Shown here one piece after another: positions 1 through 10,743 of a stretch of 64,000 nt of DNA (positions are counted from its first letter, which is position 1; each line of letters starts with the position of its first letter). The notes below the pieces were generated by a model. That model was not told the DNA's origin, ran no database searches, and worked only from the letters and a program-made list of their open reading frames with translations. A program made the position numbers and the translations under genes. The stretch spans positions 1 through 64,000 of the forward strand of contig NZ_JACCJY010000004.1 of NCBI RefSeq assembly GCF_014596085.1, read 5' to 3'. This DNA is from Azospirillum tabaci (GTDB taxonomy: Bacteria; Pseudomonadota; Alphaproteobacteria; Azospirillales; Azospirillaceae).

Positions 1-1620
1 CCGCGGCGAGCGCAGCGCGTCGCCGGGAAAGCGCGGGTTGCCCGCCCAGACCAGCCCGACCCGCAGCCCCGGCCCGTCCGCCAGCCGCTCGCTCCAGGCG
101 GCGGCGCGGCGCGGATCAGGCTGCAGATAGGGCACGCGGGCGGGGATCGCCTCCAGGCTTGGACAGAACAGGCCGGCCAAGCTCATCAGCGGGATCTGGA
201 CGTCGGTTTCGGGCAGGCCGCTCACCCCTGGAAAGTTGGACGCCCGCGGGATCACCGTCACCCGCACCGGGTCGGTGTTGTGCTCCAGCAGGGACAGCAG
301 CGGTCCGTGGGACTCCAGGAAAACGCGCGCCGGTCCGCTCCGCAGAACCGCGTCGAGGAAGCGGACGAACTGGATGGTGTCGCCCAGACCCTGTTCCGCG
401 TGGATCAGGATGGTCCGCCCCGCCAGATCCGAACCGTCCCAGAGCGGCTGGCGGAAGGGCCGGTGCTGCCCGGCCAGGGCCTCGCTGCGCCAGCGCCATT
501 CGTACTCCGCCCAGCCGGCGGCATAATCGCCCAGGCGCAGCAGCAGATGGGCCAGATTCCAGTGGGCGGCGACCAGTTGCGATGCCACGCGCATGGCGCT
601 GTGAAAAGCCTCTTCCGCTTCCCGCGGGCGGTCGAGCTGCACCAGGGCATCGCCACGGACGAGTTGGGCTTCGGCAAGGTCCGGGGCCAGCCGCAGCGCC
701 CGGTCGGCCAGCCGCAACGCCCGCGCGCTCTCCTCCGCTTGGGTCGACAGCGCGCCGAGGTTGGATAGGGCCGGCGCGTGCGCCGGGTTGCAGGCCAGCG
801 CCGCGCGGCCGGCCGTCATCGCCTCCGCCCGCCGCCCCTGGGCGGCCAGCGCCAGCGCCAGCTTGGCGTGGGTCTCCGCCTCCTGCGGAGCCAGGGCGCG
901 CGCCCGGCGGGCCAGCCGTTCCGCCGCCGCCGCGTCTCCTCCGTCGAGCCGGCACAGCGACAGGTTCCACAACGCCAGGGTCTCGGACGGCAGGACGACG
1001 AGGATCCCGCGCAGCAGCCGGGCGGCCTCCGCCGCCTGACCGTCGCGGTAGAGGGCGGCGGCGTGGGCGGAGAGGATCGGCACGCCCACCGCCTCCGCCA
1101 CCGGACGGGTGAGCCGCGCCACCGCCCGCCCGGTCTCCCCCCGCTCCAGAAGCGCCCGCCCCTCCCGCGCCACCGCCCGGTCGGCGAGGTAGCGCGCCTC
1201 CAGGCTGTCGGGTTGGAGCGTCAGGAGGCGTTCCAGCGTCAGCAGCGACTCGCCGTGCCGCCCGACGCTGCGGCAGGCCAGGGCGAACTGGAACAGCGCC
1301 GCCGCGTGATCGGGCTGGAGCGCCAGCGTCCGCCGCAGGGCAGCCACCGCCCCTTCCCCATCCTCCAGGATCAGCCGGACGCGGGCGAGGTCGTAGCGCA
1401 GGCCCGGGTTGTCGGGATCCAGCCCGATCGCCCCCACGAACAATGCCGCCGCCAGTTTCGGCCGGTCCGTCTGGCCGTAGAGCACGCCCAGCAGATGCAG
1501 CGCGGTCGCCTGATGGGGATCGGCGTCGAGGATGCGGCCATAGAGGATCTCGGCCTCGGCCAGACGTCCGGCCTCGTGATGGTCGAAGGCGATGGCCAGG
1601 GCTTCCGCGATTGTCGCCAT
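1..1620 (-). CDS. TPR-containing glycosyltransferase-family protein (3' end cut by window edge)
   Basis: The frame is open from the ATG at 1618-1620 to the window edge, so the C-terminus is missing (540 codons visible). It starts MATIAEALAIAFDHHEAGRLAE and continues as repeated TPR helices with A-x-x-x-L/G periodicity over roughly residues 1-360. A GT9/GT41-like region follows, with HAEQGLGDTIQFVRF and later GLVWAGNPRF, typical of TPR-linked glycosyltransferases. A role in glycosylating a surface polysaccharide or flagellin is inferred from the family. It lies 60 bp downstream of a paralogue on the same strand (1681-3585) with a near-identical N-terminus, so the two look like a tandem duplication and a probable operon. 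Acceptor and sugar cannot be told from sequence. Confidence 0.8.
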   Translation of the reverse strand, partial: MATIAEALAIAFDHHEAGRLAEAEILYGRILDADPHQATALHLLGVLYGQTDRPKLAAALFVGAIGLDPDNPGLRYDLARVRLILEDGEGAVAALRRTLALQPDHAAALFQFALACRSVGRHGESLLTLERLLTLQPDSLEARYLADRAVAREGRALLERGETGRAVARLTRPVAEAVGVPILSAHAAALYRDGQAAEAARLLRGILVVLPSETLALWNLSLCRLDGGDAAAAERLARRARALAPQEAETHAKLALALAAQGRRAEAMTAGRAALACNPAHAPALSNLGALSTQAEESARALRLADRALRLAPDLAEAQLVRGDALVQLDRPREAEEAFHSAMRVASQLVAAHWNLAHLLLRLGDYAAGWAEYEWRWRSEALAGQHRPFRQPLWDGSDLAGRTILIHAEQGLGDTIQFVRFLDAVLRSGPARVFLESHGPLLSLLEHNTDPVRVTVIPRASNFPGVSGLPETDVQIPLMSLAGLFCPSLEAIPARVPYLQPDPRRAAAWSERLADGPGLRVGLVWAGNPRFPGDALRSPR

Positions 1621-1680
1621 GTTTCCGTGCCGGGCCGTGGGAGGGAGCGAAGGAATGGGAGGGAGCGCAGGGTAGCAGAG

Positions 1681-3585
1681 CTATGGGAAAAGCGCGCGCA
1701 GCCGCTCGGCCACGGCGTCCAGCGGCGCCCGCCAGTCCCCCGCCGCCGTCTGCCGGAACAGGCGGGCGGAGGGGTACCAGGGCGAGTCGTCCCGGCCGAC
1801 CAGCCAGCGCCAGTCCGGCGCGTGGGACAGCAGCAGCCAGACCGGATGCCCCAGCGCGCCGGCCAGATGGGCGGTGGCGTTGTCGATGGTGACGACGAGG
1901 TCCGTGGCGGCGATCTGCGCGGCCAGCCCGTCCAGGTCGTCCTTGCGGTCCAGTCCGGGCGGCAACGCGATGGCAATGCCCTCCGCCGCCAGGGCGGCCA
2001 CGTCCCCCGCCCAATCGCCGTATTGCAGCACCACCATGTCGGCGCCCACGGCGTGCAGCGTGCGCGCCAGATCGGCCAGCGGCACGTTGCGCAGACGCGC
2101 CCATTTCGGGTTGGTGGTGTGCCAGGCGATGCCGACCAGGGGCCGCCGGCCCCTCCGCCGAAGCGCCGGCACCCGCGCCGGATCGGCGGTCAGGATCGGG
2201 CGGAGCCGGCGGACATCCTCCTCGGCGCGCAGCAGCAGGCGCGGCAGGCCGCCCGACGGGATCTGCGCGGCAATGTCGGGGGCGGATAGGCGCGGGTCCG
2301 GCAGCGGGCCGCGCGGCACCACCTCCACCTCCGGCAGCGAGCGGGCGAACAGCGGCGCCAGCCGGGCGTCGCATTCCAGCAGACAGCCGGCCGACGCCCT
2401 CGTTGATGATTGCGTCTCCTCCGTTGACGATTGCGTCAACAACGGGAGCAGAGTGGCGAACATCAGCTCGTCGCCGACCCCCTGCTCGCCCCAGACGAGC
2501 AGCCGTCCGCCGCCGAGCGGCTGCCCGGTCCACAGCGGCTGCGGGAAGCGCCCGACGGTGCGGCACCAGGGCTCGGCAGTCCAGCGGTCCTCCCAGGCGT
2601 CCCAGCCCTCCGCGAAGCGCCCGAGCGCCAGCAGCGCCGAGGCCCGCGCCAGCCGCGCGTCGGCCAGGGCGGGGTCGCGGGCGAGCGCCGCCTCGGCCTC
2701 GGCCAGCGCCGCCTCCGGGTCACCGCAGAGCGTGTGGGCGTCGGAGAGATTGTTGCGGATGGGCGCCGACTCCGGCTGGAGCGCCGCCGCCCGCCGCAGG
2801 GCGTCCCGCGCACAGTCCGGATCACCCTGCCCCTTCAGCACGTTGGCCCGGTTGTTCCACAGCGCGGCGTCGGCGGGGTCCAGCGCCAGACCGCGCTCAT
2901 AGGCGCCGCGGGCGGCGGGCAGCGCGCCGCGGTCCTTCCGCCGCGCGCCCAGCTGGTTCCACAACACCGCCCGCTCCGGGTCGAGCCGCAGGGCACGGCG
3001 CAGCTCCCCCTCCCCCGCGTCGGGCCGCAGGGCCAGCGCCCCCAGCAGACCGACGTCGTCCGGCGCCAGCAGCGCGGCGATCCGCCGCTGGACCAGCGCC
3101 TCGTCCGCCCGGCCCAGCGCGTCCAACGCCTGGGCGCGGTTGATGCGCGGATCGGTCAGCCCCGGCCGAACGGCCACCGCCGCGCGCAGGGCCTGTTCCG
3201 CCGCGGCCGGATCGTTGGCGGCCAGCCGGCGCACCGCGAAATTGTTGAGAAGCGCCACGCGCTCCGGATCGAGGGCGGCGGCGCGGGCCAGCGCCTCCGC
3301 CGCCGCGTCGAAGCGGCCCAGCGCCTCCAGCAGGCTGCCGTGGTTGGCGTGCAGGTCGGGCTGGCTTCCGCCCTGGAGGTCGGCTCCGGCGATGGCCTGC
3401 TCGACCAGCGCGCAGCCCTCCTCCAGCCGCCCGCATTGGGCAAGGAGCAGGCCGCGCAGATGCAGGGCCGGCGGATGGCCGGGAACGGCGTCGAGGATCT
3501 GCCCGTAGACCGAGTCGGCCTCGGCGAAGCGCCCCTCCCGCTGGAGGTCGAAGGCGACCAGCAGGGCTTCCTGCAGCGTGGCCAT
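1681..3585 (-). CDS. TPR-containing glycosyltransferase-family protein
   Basis: 634 aa. The start MATLQEALLVAFDLQREGRF is chosen because it aligns with the start of the downstream paralogue and has a G-rich stretch just upstream; the frame is open about 200 bp further upstream. TPR repeats fill residues 1-340. The glycosyltransferase-like half carries LLVWGEQGVGDELMFATLL and, near the C-terminus, TIDNATAHLAGALGHPVWLL, the conserved nucleotide-sugar region of the GT9-like TPR family. Between these, about residues 382-397, is an insert TQSSTEETQSSTRAS encoded by a 21-bp imperfect tandem repeat. Presumably a cytoplasmic glycosyltransferase acting on polysaccharide or flagellin; the substrate is unknown. 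Confidence 0.8.
   Translation of the reverse strand: MATLQEALLVAFDLQREGRFAEADSVYGQILDAVPGHPPALHLRGLLLAQCGRLEEGCALVEQAIAGADLQGGSQPDLHANHGSLLEALGRFDAAAEALARAAALDPERVALLNNFAVRRLAANDPAAAEQALRAAVAVRPGLTDPRINRAQALDALGRADEALVQRRIAALLAPDDVGLLGALALRPDAGEGELRRALRLDPERAVLWNQLGARRKDRGALPAARGAYERGLALDPADAALWNNRANVLKGQGDPDCARDALRRAAALQPESAPIRNNLSDAHTLCGDPEAALAEAEAALARDPALADARLARASALLALGRFAEGWDAWEDRWTAEPWCRTVGRFPQPLWTGQPLGGGRLLVWGEQGVGDELMFATLLPLLTQSSTEETQSSTRASAGCLLECDARLAPLFARSLPEVEVVPRGPLPDPRLSAPDIAAQIPSGGLPRLLLRAEEDVRRLRPILTADPARVPALRRRGRRPLVGIAWHTTNPKWARLRNVPLADLARTLHAVGADMVVLQYGDWAGDVAALAAEGIAIALPPGLDRKDDLDGLAAQIAATDLVVTIDNATAHLAGALGHPVWLLLSHAPDWRWLVGRDDSPWYPSARLFRQTAAGDWRAPLDAVAERLRALFP
2402..2437. 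repeat. 21-bp imperfect tandem repeat inside a glycosyltransferase gene
   Basis: The 15-mer GTTGAYGATTGCGTC occurs at 2402-2416 and 2423-2437, a 21-bp period with one mismatch in the 15-mer. It is in frame and encodes the low-complexity TQSST..TQSST insert of the minus-strand gene. It is locally more AT-rich than its surroundings. It looks like replication slippage in a loop between the two halves of the protein. Confidence 0.75.
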
Positions 3586-3733
3586 GGTCCCCCCGTCCGT
3601 CCCCCATCGTCCACCCGCGGCACGGTGGCGAAGGCGGGCCGCCGGGTCAAGCCCGCAAAAACCGCGCGCCGGGGGTGCGTCACGGCAACGCCCCGGCTGG
3701 CGCAAGCCCAGACCGCGCGCTATGTTGCGCGCC

Positions 3734-4543
3734 ATGACCGATCCGCGCACCCCCTCCGCCCCGTCCCAGCCCGCAGCTCCGGCCCAGGCCACCGGCGTGT
3801 CCGCCGGGGCCGAAGGGAACTGGTTCGGCTACCGCCCCGTCGACCCCGACGCCAAGTCCGGCCTCGTCCGCGCCGTCTTCGACAGCGTGGCCGGGCGCTA
3901 CGACCTGATGAACGACCTGATGTCGGGCGGCATCCACCGGCTGTGGAAGGACACGCTGATGGAGATGGTCGCCCCGCGGGCCGACATGACGCTGCTCGAC
4001 GTGGCGGGCGGCACCGGCGACATCGCCTTCCGCTTCCTGGAGCGCGGCGGCGGGCGGGCCGTGGTCTGCGACATCACCGAGTCGATGGTCCGGGTCGGGC
4101 GCGACCGCTCCTACGACCGGAACCTGCTGACCGGCGTGAACTGGACGGTCGGCGACGCCGAAAGGCTGCCCATCGCCTCCCGTTCGGTGGACGCCTACAC
4201 CATTGCGTTCGGCCTTCGCAACGTCACGCGCATCGACGCCGCGCTTTCCGAGGCGCGCCGCGTGTTGAAGCCCGGCGGAAAGTTCTTCTGCCTGGAGTTC
4301 AGCCACGTGGTCCTTCCGGTCCTGCGCGAGATCTACGACGTCTATTCCTTCCAGGTCCTGCCGCGGCTCGGCCGCATGGTGGCGGGGGACGAGGACAGCT
4401 ACCGCTATCTGGCGGAGAGCATCCGCCGCTTCCCCGAGCAGCAGGCCCTGGTCAAGCGCATCGAGGCCGCGGGCTTCGGCGCGGTGCGCGTGCGCAACCT
4501 GACGGGCGGCATCGCCGCCATCCATTCCGGCTGGCGGATCTGA
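3734..4543 (+). CDS. ubiE: Ubiquinone/menaquinone C-methyltransferase UbiE
   Basis: 269 aa SAM-dependent methyltransferase that methylates the benzoquinol ring in ubiquinone synthesis. The UbiE signature VFDSVAGRYDLMND is at about 48-61, the SAM-binding loop LLDVAGGTGD at 87-96, FGLRNVT at 159-165, and then RVLKPGGKFFCLEFS; the C-terminal GDEDSYRYLAESIRRFP motif is also present. The N-terminus is about 20 residues longer than E. coli UbiE and Pro/Ala rich. An in-frame ATG at 3722 is an alternative start. Four bases separate its stop from ubiB, so the pair is very likely co-transcribed and serves one pathway. Confidence 0.96.
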   Translation: MTDPRTPSAPSQPAAPAQATGVSAGAEGNWFGYRPVDPDAKSGLVRAVFDSVAGRYDLMNDLMSGGIHRLWKDTLMEMVAPRADMTLLDVAGGTGDIAFRFLERGGGRAVVCDITESMVRVGRDRSYDRNLLTGVNWTVGDAERLPIASRSVDAYTIAFGLRNVTRIDAALSEARRVLKPGGKFFCLEFSHVVLPVLREIYDVYSFQVLPRLGRMVAGDEDSYRYLAESIRRFPEQQALVKRIEAAGFGAVRVRNLTGGIAAIHSGWRI

Positions 4544-4547
4544 CCGG

Positions 4548-6089
4548 ATGCTGTTCCGGACCGCCCGAAACATCGGCCGCCTCTTCGTGATCGGCCGCAC
4601 GCTGGCGCGCTACAACGCGCTGCCGGAAACGCTGCCGCAGACCGCCCCCGGCTTCGCGCTGTTCTGGCGCTGGGTCGGCAACGCCAAGGAGCCGGGCCGC
4701 GTCGGCCAGCGGCTGGCCCGCGCGCTGGCCGACCTGGGGCCGACCTACATCAAGCTGGGACAGCTGCTGTCCACCCGCTCCGACCTCGTCGGCGAGCGGA
4801 TGGCGCTCGATCTGGCCGAGCTTCAGGACAAGCTGCCGCCCTTCCCCGGCGCCCAGGCCCGCGCCATCGTCGAGGAGGAGCTGGGCGCTCCGATCGGCAA
4901 GCTGTTCCGCAGCTTCGACGAGGTGCCGGTCGCCGCCGCCTCCATCGCGCAGGTGCATTTCGCCGTCACCGCCGACGGGCGGGAGGTCGCGGTGAAGGTT
5001 CTGCGGCCGGGCATCGAGAACGCCTTCGAGCGGGACATCGACCTGTTCTACTGGCTGGCCGAGCTGGCCGTCATGGTCATGCCCAAGCTGAAGCGGTTGC
5101 GCCCGCGCGAGGTGGTGGACACCTTCGCCCGCACCTCCCGCCTGGAGATGGAGCTGCGGATGGAAGCCGCGGCGGCGTCGGAGCTGGGCAACAATTTCAA
5201 GGACGACCCCACCTTCAACGTGCCGGCCATCGACTGGGACCGCACGGCGCGCCGCGTCCTGACGCTGGAGCGCATCCGCGGCTTCAAGGTGGACGAGTCG
5301 GAAAGGCTCGACGCCGCCGGCTACGACCGCGACGAGATCCTGGCGAAGGCCTCGGCCAGCTTCTTCAACCAGGTGTTCCGCGACGGCTTCTTCCACGCCG
5401 ACCTGCATCCCGGCAACCTGTTCGTCACCCAGGACGGCAACATCACCGCCGTCGATTTCGGCATCATGGGCCGGCTGGACCGGGCGACGCGGACCTACCT
5501 CGCCGACATGCTCATCGGCTTCCTGACCGGCGACTACCGCCGCGTCGCCGTGGTGCATTTCGAGGCGGGCTACGTCCCCCGCCACCAGTCGATCGAGGTC
5601 TTCACCCAGGCCTGCCGCGCCATCGGCGAGCCGTTGCAGAACAAGCCGCTGAGCGAGATCTCCGTCGGCCGGCTGCTCGCCCAGCTCTTCGCGGTGACCG
5701 AGCAGTTCGAGATGGAGACCCAGCCGCAGCTCCTTCTGCTTCAGAAGAGCATGCTGACGGCGGAAGGGGTGGGCCGCATCCTGAATCCCGACATCAACAT
5801 GTGGGAGCTGGCGCGCCCGCTGATTGAGGACTGGATGCGCGAGAACCGCGGGCCGGAGGCCCAGATTCTCGACGATCTGGAGGCCGCGGTGTCGACGTTC
5901 CGCCGCCTGCCGCGGCTGGTGAACCAGGCCGAACGCGCCGCCGCCGAGCTGGCCGACGGCGGTCTGCGCCTGCACCCCCACTCGATCAAGCACATGCTCG
6001 ACCGCTGGGTGGAACGCCGGATCAGCGAGCGCATCGCCCTGTGGATCATCGTCGTCCTGCTGACGGTGATCGCGGTCCGGGTTCTGTAG
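4548..6089 (+). CDS. ubiB: UbiB, atypical protein kinase-like ubiquinone biosynthesis factor
   Basis: 513 aa member of the ABC1/ADCK/UbiB family, an inner-membrane-associated atypical kinase/ATPase needed for ubiquinone synthesis. The family's KxGQ motif is visible as YIKLGQLLSTR (67-77), followed by AAASIAQVH (129-137), the ATP-binding lysine in VAVKVLRPG (148-156), the catalytic HADLHPGN (283-290) and the metal-binding DFG (303-305). The C-terminus ends in a hydrophobic helix (IALWIIVVLLTVIAVRVL), a membrane anchor. It follows ubiE after 4 bp. Confidence 0.95.
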   Translation: MLFRTARNIGRLFVIGRTLARYNALPETLPQTAPGFALFWRWVGNAKEPGRVGQRLARALADLGPTYIKLGQLLSTRSDLVGERMALDLAELQDKLPPFPGAQARAIVEEELGAPIGKLFRSFDEVPVAAASIAQVHFAVTADGREVAVKVLRPGIENAFERDIDLFYWLAELAVMVMPKLKRLRPREVVDTFARTSRLEMELRMEAAAASELGNNFKDDPTFNVPAIDWDRTARRVLTLERIRGFKVDESERLDAAGYDRDEILAKASASFFNQVFRDGFFHADLHPGNLFVTQDGNITAVDFGIMGRLDRATRTYLADMLIGFLTGDYRRVAVVHFEAGYVPRHQSIEVFTQACRAIGEPLQNKPLSEISVGRLLAQLFAVTEQFEMETQPQLLLLQKSMLTAEGVGRILNPDINMWELARPLIEDWMRENRGPEAQILDDLEAAVSTFRRLPRLVNQAERAAAELADGGLRLHPHSIKHMLDRWVERRISERIALWIIVVLLTVIAVRVL

Positions 6090-6209
6090 GGCCTTTTCGG
6101 CGGCGCGCGGAAGGGGTGCGACCGCGTGCCCCTCCCCCTTGGGCGTCGTTGACCCCGCCGCCGCCCGGCCGGACACTGGAGGCGTCGCAACCGTTCGCGG
6201 AGGGAAGCC

Positions 6210-6941
6210 ATGGCCCGCGACGAATTCCAGGCGCTTCTGACCTACATCCGAACCGACCAGCTTCAGCCGCACCGGCCCCGCTCCGGCCCGCTGGAGTCCC
6301 CGCCCCCCGTCGTCACCATCGCCCGCGAGCACGGCACCGGCGGCGAGGCGATCGCGGCGAAGCTCGCCGAGTCGCTGGGGGTGTCCTGCTTCGACAAGGA
6401 AATCCTCGACGCCGTGGTGGCCACGGCCACCTCCGATCCCGCGCTGATGCGCCAGCTCGACGAAAAGCTGCCGGGACGGGCGGGAATGTTCCTCTACGCC
6501 AGCCTGATGGGGCTGCACGACCCGCTGACCGAGTACCAGCGGCTGCTGACCCGCGTGGTCAACGGCATCGCCTTCCGCGGCGGGGTGATCGTCGGGCGCG
6601 GGGCGCATCTGCTGCTGCGCGGGGCGCCGCGCTTCCGCGTCCGCATCGTCGGCTCGGACGAGGTCTGCGCCGCGCGGCTGGCCGGCGGCGATCCCGCCAA
6701 GGTCGCCGACGCGCTGCACGAGGTGCAGCGGATCAACGCCGCCCGCGCCAAATATTTCAAGCAGTTCTTCAAGATCTCCAACGCCGATCCGCTGCAGTAC
6801 GACCTGATCGTCAACACCGACCGCTTCGAGGACCTGAACGCCGTCGTGGAGCTGATCCTGCACGCCTACCGGATCCATGATGGGCATGGGGAGGCTCAGC
6901 CGCCCTCTTCGATCCACCAGGACTCGACCAGCGGGCCGTAG
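6210..6941 (+). CDS. Cytidylate kinase-like family protein
   Basis: 243 aa. The N-terminus contains VVTIAREHGTGGEAIAAKLAE (about 34-54), the modified P-loop seen in the cytidylate-kinase-like family (PF13189), and GGVIVGRGAHLLL near 127-139; a C-terminal basic stretch RAKYFKQFF resembles the lid. True CMP kinases usually sit beside rpsA, which is absent here, so the substrate is unknown. The last 46 bp overlap the convergent 3' end of the next gene. A good ribosome site, GGAGG-like GCGGAGGGAAGCC, precedes the ATG. Confidence 0.85.
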   Translation: MARDEFQALLTYIRTDQLQPHRPRSGPLESPPPVVTIAREHGTGGEAIAAKLAESLGVSCFDKEILDAVVATATSDPALMRQLDEKLPGRAGMFLYASLMGLHDPLTEYQRLLTRVVNGIAFRGGVIVGRGAHLLLRGAPRFRVRIVGSDEVCAARLAGGDPAKVADALHEVQRINAARAKYFKQFFKISNADPLQYDLIVNTDRFEDLNAVVELILHAYRIHDGHGEAQPPSSIHQDSTSGP

Positions 6942-8704
6942 AGGGGCGTCACCTCCGGGTGCTTCAGCCGCGACCAGCGGGCCATGCGGTCGGCCGGGCT
7001 GTGGAACAGCGGCACCATGTAATGGCCCCACAGCAGCACCCGGTCGAGCGCGCGGACGCGGGCCACGAGGTCGGCGCGCGTCCGCGCCTCGGCGATGGAG
7101 GCGGCGATGGCGTCCACCGCCGGGTCGCGGATGCCGGGATAATTGCGGCTGCCCGGCTGGTCCGCCGCCTCGGAGCCGTAATAGTAGAGCTGCTCGTTGC
7201 CCGGCGAGAGGCTGGAAATCCACCAGCGCAGGGTCATGTCGAAATCGAAATGATCGAGGCGCGCCTGGTACTGGGCGTTGTCCACCGTGCGCACCGTGGC
7301 GGCGATGCCCAGCCGCTCCAGCGAACGGGCGTATTCCAGCGCCACCCGCTCGTCCGCCGGATTGCCCAGCAGGATTTCGAAGGCGAAGGGACGCCCCGCC
7401 CCGTCCGTCAGCCGCCCGCCGCTCACCCGCCAGCCGGCCTCTGCCAGCAGGCGCAGCGCCTCGCGCAGATTGCCCCGCGCCCCCGCCGGGCCGCTGCCAT
7501 CGATGTGCGGCAGGGTGAAGGGCTTGATGAACAGCTCCGGCGGCAGGCGGTCGCGGAAGGGCTCCAGCACCGCCAGTTCCTCCGGCCCCGGGAGACCCTC
7601 CGCCGCCAGTTCGGAATTCGGGTAGTAGCTCGCCGTGCGGACCAGCGCGCCGTGGAACAGGGTCTTGCCGATCCAGGCGAAATCGGTGGCGAGGCCGAGC
7701 GCCTGCCGCACCCGGATGTCCTGGAACGGGGGACGCCGCGTGTTGAAGATCAGCCCGCGGGCGAACTCCGGACGGCGGTGCGGCAACTCCTCCAGCACGA
7801 CCCGCCCCGCGCGCAGCGCCGGACCATCGTAGCCGGTGGCCCATTTGGCGGGGTCGGATTCCCGCCGCACGTCGCCCTGCCCGGCCAGGAAGGCCTCCAG
7901 AGCCACCGAGTCGTCGCGGTAGTAGGTGAAATCCAGCGTGTCGGCGTTGAACAGCCCGCGCCGCGCCGGCAGGTCCCGCCCCCAGTAATCGGCCACCCGC
8001 TCGTAGACGATGCGGCGCCCGGCCTCCGCCTGTTTGATCCGGTAGGGGCCGCTGCCCAGCGGCGGGTCGAGCGTCGTGGCGGCGAAGTCCCGCCCCGCCC
8101 ACCACGCCTTGGCATGGACCGGCATCAGCCCCATCAGCAGCGGCATCTCGCGGTCGAAACGCCCGTCCGGGCCGGGGGCGAAGGCGAAGCGGACGGTGCG
8201 CTCGTCCGGCGCCTCGGCGCTCGCCACCTTGGCGTAATACTGGCGGCGGTTCGGCGTGCCGTGGGCGCGCTGCACCTCCAGCGAGAACAGCACGTCGGCG
8301 GCGGTCACCGGGGTCCCGTCGTGCCAGCGCGCGGCGGGGTTCAGGCGGAAGACGGCGGCGCTGCGGTCCTCCGGCACCTCCAGGCTCTCGGCCAGCAGGC
8401 CGTAGAGCGAAAAGGGCTCGTCCCACGAACGGGTCAGCATCGTTTCGAAGACGAAACCAAGCCCCAGGGCCGGCACCCCCTTGACCACATGGGGGTTCAG
8501 CGTGTCGAAACCGCCGGTCACCGCCTGGCGCAGCGTGCCGCCCTTCGGCGCCGCGGGATTGGCGTAGGCGAAATGCGCGAAGCCCGGCGGATAGGCGGGG
8601 TTCCCATGCATGGCGATGGCGTGGACAGCCTTCGCGGGGGTTTCAGCCCGTGCCGCAAGGGGAAAAAAGGCGAGACAGAGCAGCGCAAGAAGGATGAGAG
8701 GCAT
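6896..8704 (-). CDS. Periplasmic peptide-binding protein of an ABC importer (YejA-like, SBP family 5)
   Basis: 602 aa with a clear Sec signal peptide ([20 protein letters not shown], cleavage around residue 20). The mature start [23 protein letters not shown] and the motif [20 protein letters not shown] are typical of the YejA branch of oligopeptide/microcin-C binding proteins. W-H-D-G-T-P and ADVLFSLE, conserved in family 5, follow. No permease or ATPase genes lie next to it, so it is an orphan binding protein here. Its 3' end overlaps the cytidylate-kinase-like gene by 46 bp in convergent orientation. Confidence 0.9.
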   Translation of the reverse strand: MPLILLALLCLAFFPLAARAETPAKAVHAIAMHGNPAYPPGFAHFAYANPAAPKGGTLRQAVTGGFDTLNPHVVKGVPALGLGFVFETMLTRSWDEPFSLYGLLAESLEVPEDRSAAVFRLNPAARWHDGTPVTAADVLFSLEVQRAHGTPNRRQYYAKVASAEAPDERTVRFAFAPGPDGRFDREMPLLMGLMPVHAKAWWAGRDFAATTLDPPLGSGPYRIKQAEAGRRIVYERVADYWGRDLPARRGLFNADTLDFTYYRDDSVALEAFLAGQGDVRRESDPAKWATGYDGPALRAGRVVLEELPHRRPEFARGLIFNTRRPPFQDIRVRQALGLATDFAWIGKTLFHGALVRTASYYPNSELAAEGLPGPEELAVLEPFRDRLPPELFIKPFTLPHIDGSGPAGARGNLREALRLLAEAGWRVSGGRLTDGAGRPFAFEILLGNPADERVALEYARSLERLGIAATVRTVDNAQYQARLDHFDFDMTLRWWISSLSPGNEQLYYYGSEAADQPGSRNYPGIRDPAVDAIAASIAEARTRADLVARVRALDRVLLWGHYMVPLFHSPADRMARWSRLKHPEVTPLYGPLVESWWIEEGG

Positions 8705-8852
8705 GGCGAAGGCTCGTCCCTTTGCCGCACCTGCGCAAGTGGCTTTGACTTATGCCCGCTTCTGCCTAAACTCCGCGCGCGCGGCGCCGGGAGCTTTGGC
8801 CCGCGTCCACAACCAAGCGCAACCCGCTTTTGCAGTCGAAGGATGGTTTTCC

Positions 8853-9410
8853 ATGGATCTCAGCAAGGTTCCGGTCGGCAAGAACGCCCCGTGGGACGTG
8901 AACGTGGTCATCGAGATCCCGTTGCGCGGCGAGCCGGTGAAGTACGAGATCGACAAGGAGTCGGGCGCGATGTTCGTCGACCGCTTCCTGCACACCGCCA
9001 TGTACTACCCCTGCAACTACGGCTTCATCCCGCACACCCTGTCGGGTGACGGCGACCCGGTGGACGTCTGCGTGGTCGGCCGCCATTCGGTCATCCCGGG
9101 CGCCGTGCTGCGCTCGCGCCCGATCGGCGTGCTGTTCATGGAGGACGAAGGCGGCGAGGACGAGAAGCTGCTGGCCGTTCCGGTCGACAAGCTGCACCCG
9201 TTCTACAGCAACGTGAAGTCCTACAAGGACCTGCCGGAGATCACCACCGAGCAGATCGCCCACTTCTTCCAGCACTACAAGGATCTGGAAAAGGGCAAGT
9301 GGGTGAAGATCCTGCGCTGGGGCGACGAGCAGGAAGCCGCCAAGAAGATCCAGGAAGGCATCGAGCGCGCCGCCGCCGCCAACAAGGGCCAGCCCGGCCC
9401 GGTGGTCTGA
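8853..9410 (+). CDS. ppa: Inorganic pyrophosphatase
   Basis: 185 aa soluble family I pyrophosphatase, hydrolysing PPi to two phosphates with Mg2+. The catalytic D-G-D-P-x-D-V signature is at about 66-72, with [11 protein letters not shown] upstream of it and [10 protein letters not shown] and [11 protein letters not shown] downstream, all conserved. The start is fixed by AAGGA seven to eleven bases upstream. The open frame extends upstream to 8610, but that extension lacks family similarity. The gene stands alone and is followed by a strong hairpin terminator. Confidence 0.97.
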   Translation: MDLSKVPVGKNAPWDVNVVIEIPLRGEPVKYEIDKESGAMFVDRFLHTAMYYPCNYGFIPHTLSGDGDPVDVCVVGRHSVIPGAVLRSRPIGVLFMEDEGGEDEKLLAVPVDKLHPFYSNVKSYKDLPEITTEQIAHFFQHYKDLEKGKWVKILRWGDEQEAAKKIQEGIERAAAANKGQPGPVV

Positions 9411-9453
9411 CGCGCCTCTCGACTGGACGGGTTGCAAGGGCCGGCTCCGCACC

Positions 9454-9492
9454 GCGGGGCCGGTCCTGCAACGCGGACCGGCCCCGCTTTCT
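9454..9492 (+). terminator. Rho-independent terminator after ppa
   Basis: A perfect 13-bp stem (9454-9466 with 9475-9487), 8-base loop, followed by TTTCT on the plus strand. It lies 44 bp after the ppa stop. On the other strand no T-run follows, so it serves ppa. Confidence 0.8.
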
Positions 9493-9504
9493 CCCCTCAC
9501 CCGA

Positions 9505-10743
<1,239 letters not shown>

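Noticed and set aside
4452..8426. Very long open frames antisense to ubiB, pnp, the Pat-type gene and infB (for example 4452-8426, 10648-13740, 22676-23785, 25951-29844)
   Set aside because: They are the shadows expected from third-position G/C in a 68% GC genome. They have no family motifs, and they cross several well-supported genes.
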